The notes under the pieces were generated by a model. That model did not search any database, was not told the DNA's origin, and was given only the letters and a program-made list of their open reading frames with translations. Positions 59,318 to 64,000 of a stretch of DNA of 64,000 bases are shown here, in pieces (the stretch's first letter is position 1; the number at the start of each line of letters is the position of its first letter). Source of the stretch: Mycocentrospora acerina (taxonomy: Eukaryota > Ascomycota > Dothideomycetes > Pleosporales); assembly GCA_022701365.1 (NCBI GenBank), contig JAKUHH010000201.1, positions 1,240,001 to 1,304,000 of the forward strand. Reading direction: 5' to 3'. Position numbers and translations under genes: made by a program.

Positions 59318-62300
59318 AGCGGGATTGCTCGGCGCAATCCTCCACCGCCCCGCTCCTACGAACGAGCGAATTCGCAAGACCCCCGAAAAATTTCTTGTTA
59401 AGATCGTCTGATGAATCAATTTAGCCTATCATCATACCTAACTGAACTCTTGGTCCTTGACAGCTCACATATGTCCGCATCTAAGTCGAATTTGATTGGA
59501 CCTTTGCTCGTTGTCAGCTTTTGAATACAGCCTCCATGCAAGCCCCATCGGATGGCCTTCCCGTTTCCACCGGAACCCCGATTTTCCATCGCAGCGGCGT
59601 GACCAACGAGGAGATGGTACGTTTTCTAGCATGACATTACATGGCCCGAAAGGTAATTTCTCGCGTAACAATGTTGGAGGCCTTCCAAACGTGGGTCGAA
59701 TCTTCAACAATAGCTCTCATTCTCATGACGGCTGGTCGATCCTGTCCAATACAGGATAATGCCCAACAAATGGCTTTCTTAACACGGAGAGATATTGTAG
59801 CATGCTACAATTTGTAAATACAGTCAGACTAGAAATGATTAGGTGCAACAAAAGTGCTTACTTTTAGCGAGCTTCTATTCTGACTTCGGTTCTGTCGGAT
59901 TGTCAAGCTGTGACTTGCGACGGGATTGACTGAAATCAGGCACATGAAACAGCGGACGGGCCGCCGGCTGCTAGGTTGTCAACTCGCGAACTCGTGTATC
60001 AGGGTGGTGGGTGGAAAACAGCGCGTTTCTGGACGCCATCATCTGACAATTCTCCATTTATAACCGATCACGTCTATTATTATCAGAGCCGTAATCGTGA
60101 AACGGAACAAGAGTCGCCCAAAGCGTCAATGAACTTTATCGTATCACGTATCGCCGCGTTGTCGTGTGTTTGGGCTTCGAAGACCGTGGCGCATGCTTCA
60201 CGACCGAGAGAGAATCGCGTGGACAACTTGACATGTGGCATAGCAAATCTTTGACCAATTTTCTCAAGTTTCATCACTGTTCAGCATCCAGCGTTGGATC
60301 CCGAGTGTATGGCGGCGCCAGATTAAGATTTTGGACTCGTGTTACACGTGCAAAGTCCCCGTTATTTTGGGATATGACGGACTTTTACATAGTTTGGCGG
60401 ATAGCTAACCTTAACCTGGAAGTTGTGGTCACGATGTCCATTTGTTGTCGATTGATCTCGTGCATTTTGTCGCATCACAAATGAGATGGAAGAATTCGTT
60501 AAGGGAATTGCGTCTATGGCACGATGCAGGCGCTGGAATTCAGCCTCCTGCGACACCGTCTGGGACGCATGTGAACACGGATAAGACGGACCTTACGAAG
60601 CCGAAGTCAGCCAGGAAGCGCGTTTACGAGTTCCACAGTATATCGAGATTCATAAATAAGAATTGCCAGCGGCTTGTTGCATGGCGAGAGGACCTGCGAC
60701 ACGCTTAGGATATCTACCTACCTTATGTATGCGAAAGACTTAGTGATACAGCAATGTTACCAAAACGCTTAGACCGGAGTATTTGAGTAGCCTTCTTCAT
60801 GGCCTGGTTTGCATGCATAAGGATGCATGGCAAAAGTCCTAAGCAGGAAACAGATGGACTGGTAATTTATCCGACGAACCGATCACGTGGCGCCGAGAAC
60901 CTTTCGTGAGTCAAAGTAGTACTCTCGCTAAAAAGCTTGTCCCTATCCGACGCCGATAATCATAGAGCGTAACGCCTAGCGTCAGTGATGCATGTCAATT
61001 GAAACACTGAAAATGGCTCATCAAACGGGGACGATGAGTAATGAGACTCTCGCCGACGAAAACCATGTCGGAAGTAAGCCGCTTGGCTCGATGAAAGACG
61101 CACAGACGCCGAGCGTCAGCAAAGCTGAAGGTTGTGGTCTGTTGGATCCCAAAACACCCTGCCAAGAGGGGAAGTAGATGCTAATGGAAAATGCAGAGAC
61201 GCTGTCATCCACAACTACATCACAAGTGCCTCATTTGAGTGTCGTTCTGTGCGCGCGAAAGTTACCAATGTCAACCTGTTGGGCCGTATTCTTAATGATG
61301 GGGGTGGGGATCATCGTTGAAAAGGAAACCTGTGACAACCTCATCAGCCAGCGTCAGTCCTAGCTGATCTGCCAGACCCAATCGGCCATTGCTGTGACAG
61401 TTATTGATGTAGCAGTGATGTTTTCGTAGTGCAGAACACATTACGGCTCTACATGGGGACGCGCTTCATTAGGCCGTTGGCACGCTAGAAGATGCCGTTC
61501 GCAGTCTTCGTGCGGAAGGAGAAGGTTCGTGCGCCCATCAGCCACCATCTCTTACATCAACTAAGACGACTGTGCAGATCTCTAGGAGCACCCATGTCTT
61601 CCCTGAGTCTTATCATCGACACTGTCCAGCATAACCCTTGTCGTTCAAAGCAGATATCCACCTAACCCTTCTGAGCTCTGACCTGCGCCAACGCGAATTA
61701 CGCTGGAGGGCAAGCCCACCCTCATCTCCATACGGCTAGCCACATTCAATCCACTTCGAGGATACCGTCTTTCTCAACAGCGTCGTCTCAATTATTGTAC
61801 TTCACAGGCTTCTTTTTGCTGTACTCCATACGTTCTTTGGCGCAACGATAATTTCTCAGACTAGGTCCTCGTGTGTTTTGTTCTTCCCTAGCCTCGCCCA
61901 CCTAGTTATACAGCACTCCACTTCGCAGTCTTTTGCTACGCACACACCACTACTGTCGACCTTAGTTCGCAAGCTGGCACTAGATTGCGATCTGAGTTCA
62001 CCATTTTAAGCTTAGGATCCTTCCACTGCATACCGTGTCGAAGTTTCCATCCTCGCCTACTGCCCATTTCCGCCTCTTTTAGATTGGTCCACGAACGACA
62101 TACGGAGCAATAAAAAGCCACCATCATAAGCTTCCCGTATGTTCACGCTATCTACACGTTAGACATTTGACGTATCGACTTGGGGATCGGCGATAGAGAT
62201 CCCATGCTGAACATTCGGAGCTACTCCATAATATCTTGATCTTCCTAGGCTCGGACTTCAGTTGCTCTGCTCCGTTTCGTCATTCATCCTTCGCCTTTTG

Positions 62301-62331
62301 CCAACGGTGGTTGCCGAGTTCCAATTCCAAA

Positions 62332-64000
62332 ATGGTTTTCTGCACTTATTGCGGGCAGTCCTTTACCCGAGACGAACATCTGGAAAGGCATATCCTCACT
62401 CGTGAGTGTTCCAAGCCCGTACCATATTGTAAAGTCGTTTAGGTTTCTTTCAGTTGAACCCTACTTACTAATCTCCATGAGTAGATACAAATGTAAAACC
62501 TTTCAAGTGCTTCACTTGCCATATGAGTTTTGCTCGACGGTATGTTCTCAACCCCTCTGCTGGCTAATTTCTTTGGCCTAGTTCTCCTCTTATAGCACCA
62601 ACCAGCTGATATGGCACGCAGAGACCTTCTGCAACGTCACTATACCGTACACGGACGCAACCAGAACAACGAGGAGGGCCTCCCACCGCAGGGTATAATA
62701 CCCAAATCTGCTGGTCGGACACCGATCGCTTGCAGCAACTGCGCAAAAACAAAGACAAAGTGCGACAAGAAGTTTCCATGCAGCAGGTGTGCACAGAGAA
62801 ACTTGAAATGTACACTGCGTCCGACACGCAGGGCCTCAAAAAACATTACCAGGATCAACGTACCTGTAGAACGCTCCGGGAGTGGAAGCTCGAGCGAAAA
62901 CGGTGGTAATTTGGAGGTCCAGAGTGTGTCGCGTAACAATACCCCACCTCTAGACGTTCAGGTTCTTCAGCATGCCGCACAGTCGTCACCTCTTCAACAG
63001 CTTCAACAGACCCAACCGCCGCAACTAATCCAGAATGGTCAGTCAGGATCACAACGGCACTCACACTCACCGTCAGCACCACGCTCGAGGAACCCCTCTG
63101 AATCACATCCCGTGCCCATACAACTCACCCAAAACCCGACACCGGAAAGCAAATCTGTTCGTATGACGCTGTCCAGTACACATGCCTTCTACGATCAATC
63201 TTCCGCAAGTAGCCTGTCTCAAGCACCACCTTCGATGTTGTCGCCACTACCTACGCCTGTCCATAGCACCAGCGGGTTTATTTCTTCGACGCCGATGTCC
63301 GGATATGATGAGTTTGTAAGGACAGTGCGAGATCACTCCGACTCTAGTCCTCCATTTCTCATGGACCCTTGGAGTGCTATGCCGATAAATCCGGAGTTTG
63401 ACTCCATGAGAATTGACCCTTCTTTGATTATGTCCATGAATATCGATATGAACATGGGATCTCACACGGACAGCATTCTGGGTATGATTCCGGAAATGTC
63501 ACCTTCGCAAAGCTATGGGCCGGTTCAAACACCTCTTCAGACCCCTCAAATGGATGAACCGTTCTCGGATCTTCAGATCGGAAGCTCAGCATCGATATTC
63601 TTCCCCTCGAACAGACACTCGTCAATCGTAGATGCAGGTATCCCTGATCTTAGTGCTATTATTGCAGCTCAAGATAGCTGGACAGTTTTCCGCTGTTCCC
63701 CCTCCATTCCCTCGAGTTCATGTCCTCGTACTGCAAAACTAAACCTAGAGCGCCTAGAGCTCAGCTTGAAGAATCATGAAGGCTGGAGCAATTGGTCGCC
63801 ATCCTGGGACGAAGCTGACTTCCATCAAAGAGGACAAATTGCAGTTGCTAAGATGCAAGAGTCCACACGTGATAAACTTCTCGCAATAACGCAGGCCTTC
63901 TTGCACAAAGCTCTTGATATCCATAAAGATGGTCAGAACACATCATCTAGTAGTGGAGAATCTCCAGAGTCGTCGGCATCGGGGTCCAATTTCATTCTAC
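62332..64000 (+). CDS. CMR1: Cmr1-type melanin transcription factor (partial, runs off right edge)
   Basis: Nuclear DNA-binding regulator of melanin genes in Pleosporales, with the rare combination of two C2H2 fingers and a fungal Zn2Cys6 cluster. Exons 62332-62401, 62485-62539 and 62622-beyond 64000, so 501 residues are visible. Finger 1: C4, C7, H20, H24, whose last His is made by joining exons 1 and 2. Finger 2: C32, C35, H48, H52, split by intron 2. Zn2Cys6: C79, C82, C89, C95, C98, C105 (CSNCAKTKTKC...CSRCAQRNLKC). A Ser/Pro/Gln-rich linker follows, and the frame stays open to the edge. Introns are 83 and 82 nt. A possible leader intron has a GTATGT donor at 62137 and an acceptor at 62248. 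It is divergent from the PKS it probably controls. Confidence 0.94.

Larger units (their letters stand above)
52243..62331. other. 10.1-kb gene-poor, AT-richer spacer in the melanin locus
   Basis: No open frame here exceeds about 115 codons, and none has a recognisable domain or coherent splice extension. Composition is visibly AT-richer than the flanking genes. In the stretch 57541-57660 I counted 12 TA and 12 AT dinucleotides, a high TA share compatible with repeat-induced point mutation but too small a sample to prove it. The ends must hold the PKS and CMR1 promoters. Palindromes and an inverted repeat are listed separately. No intact transposon, LTR pair or tRNA was recognised. Confidence 0.7.

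Noticed and set aside
60164..60708. Two overlapping plus-strand frames of 88-106 codons upstream of CMR1
   Set aside because: No recognisable domain, different frames without clear splice signals joining them, and composition like the surrounding noncoding DNA.

Overview
The window is nuclear DNA of a filamentous ascomycete. Genes carry short introns (about 49-144 nt, one near 396 nt) with GTANGT-type donors and CTAAC/CTGAC/CTAAT branch sites. The products are typical fungal housekeeping proteins plus a 1,8-dihydroxynaphthalene (DHN) melanin polyketide synthase beside a Cmr1-type regulator. That PKS-CMR1 neighbourhood points to Dothideomycetes, most likely Pleosporales; I cannot name the genus. 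Exon joins below were worked out by hand from splice signals, reading phase and family conservation.

Left part (0-28.7 kb) is gene-dense housekeeping: mitochondrial IF-2 (+), an UNC-50/Gmh1 Golgi membrane protein (-), RNA14 of the mRNA 3'-end cleavage factor (+), an Argonaute with an intact slicer tetrad (+), an HNH-domain protein (-), a PDAP1/HASPP28-like protein (-), a 102-residue mitochondrial membrane protein in three exons (-), a WLM-domain metalloprotease (-), a pericentrin-like spindle pole body protein with both CM1 and PACT domains (-), and an ecdysoneless/SGT1 family protein (+).

Middle part (29-44 kb): a secreted tyrosinase (-), pyruvate decarboxylase (-), the cell-wall-integrity MAPKKK Bck1 (+) with a 30-glutamine tract, and prefoldin subunit 3 (-).

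Right part (45.6-64 kb) is the melanin locus. A non-reducing PKS with SAT-KS-AT-PT-ACP-ACP-TE architecture (-) and the start of CMR1 (+, two C2H2 fingers plus a Zn2Cys6 cluster, running off the right edge) are transcribed away from each other. About 10.1 kb of AT-richer DNA with no recognisable gene separates them. That interval carries two perfect palindromes and an imperfect inverted repeat in a GC-richer island. It is the least explained part of the window and could be regulatory, a decayed repeat, or both. In this system the PKS makes the naphthol precursor and Cmr1 is known in relatives to control melanin genes; a hydroxynaphthalene reductase gene would be expected further right, outside the window.

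No rRNA, convincing tRNA, CRISPR array or intact transposon was found.
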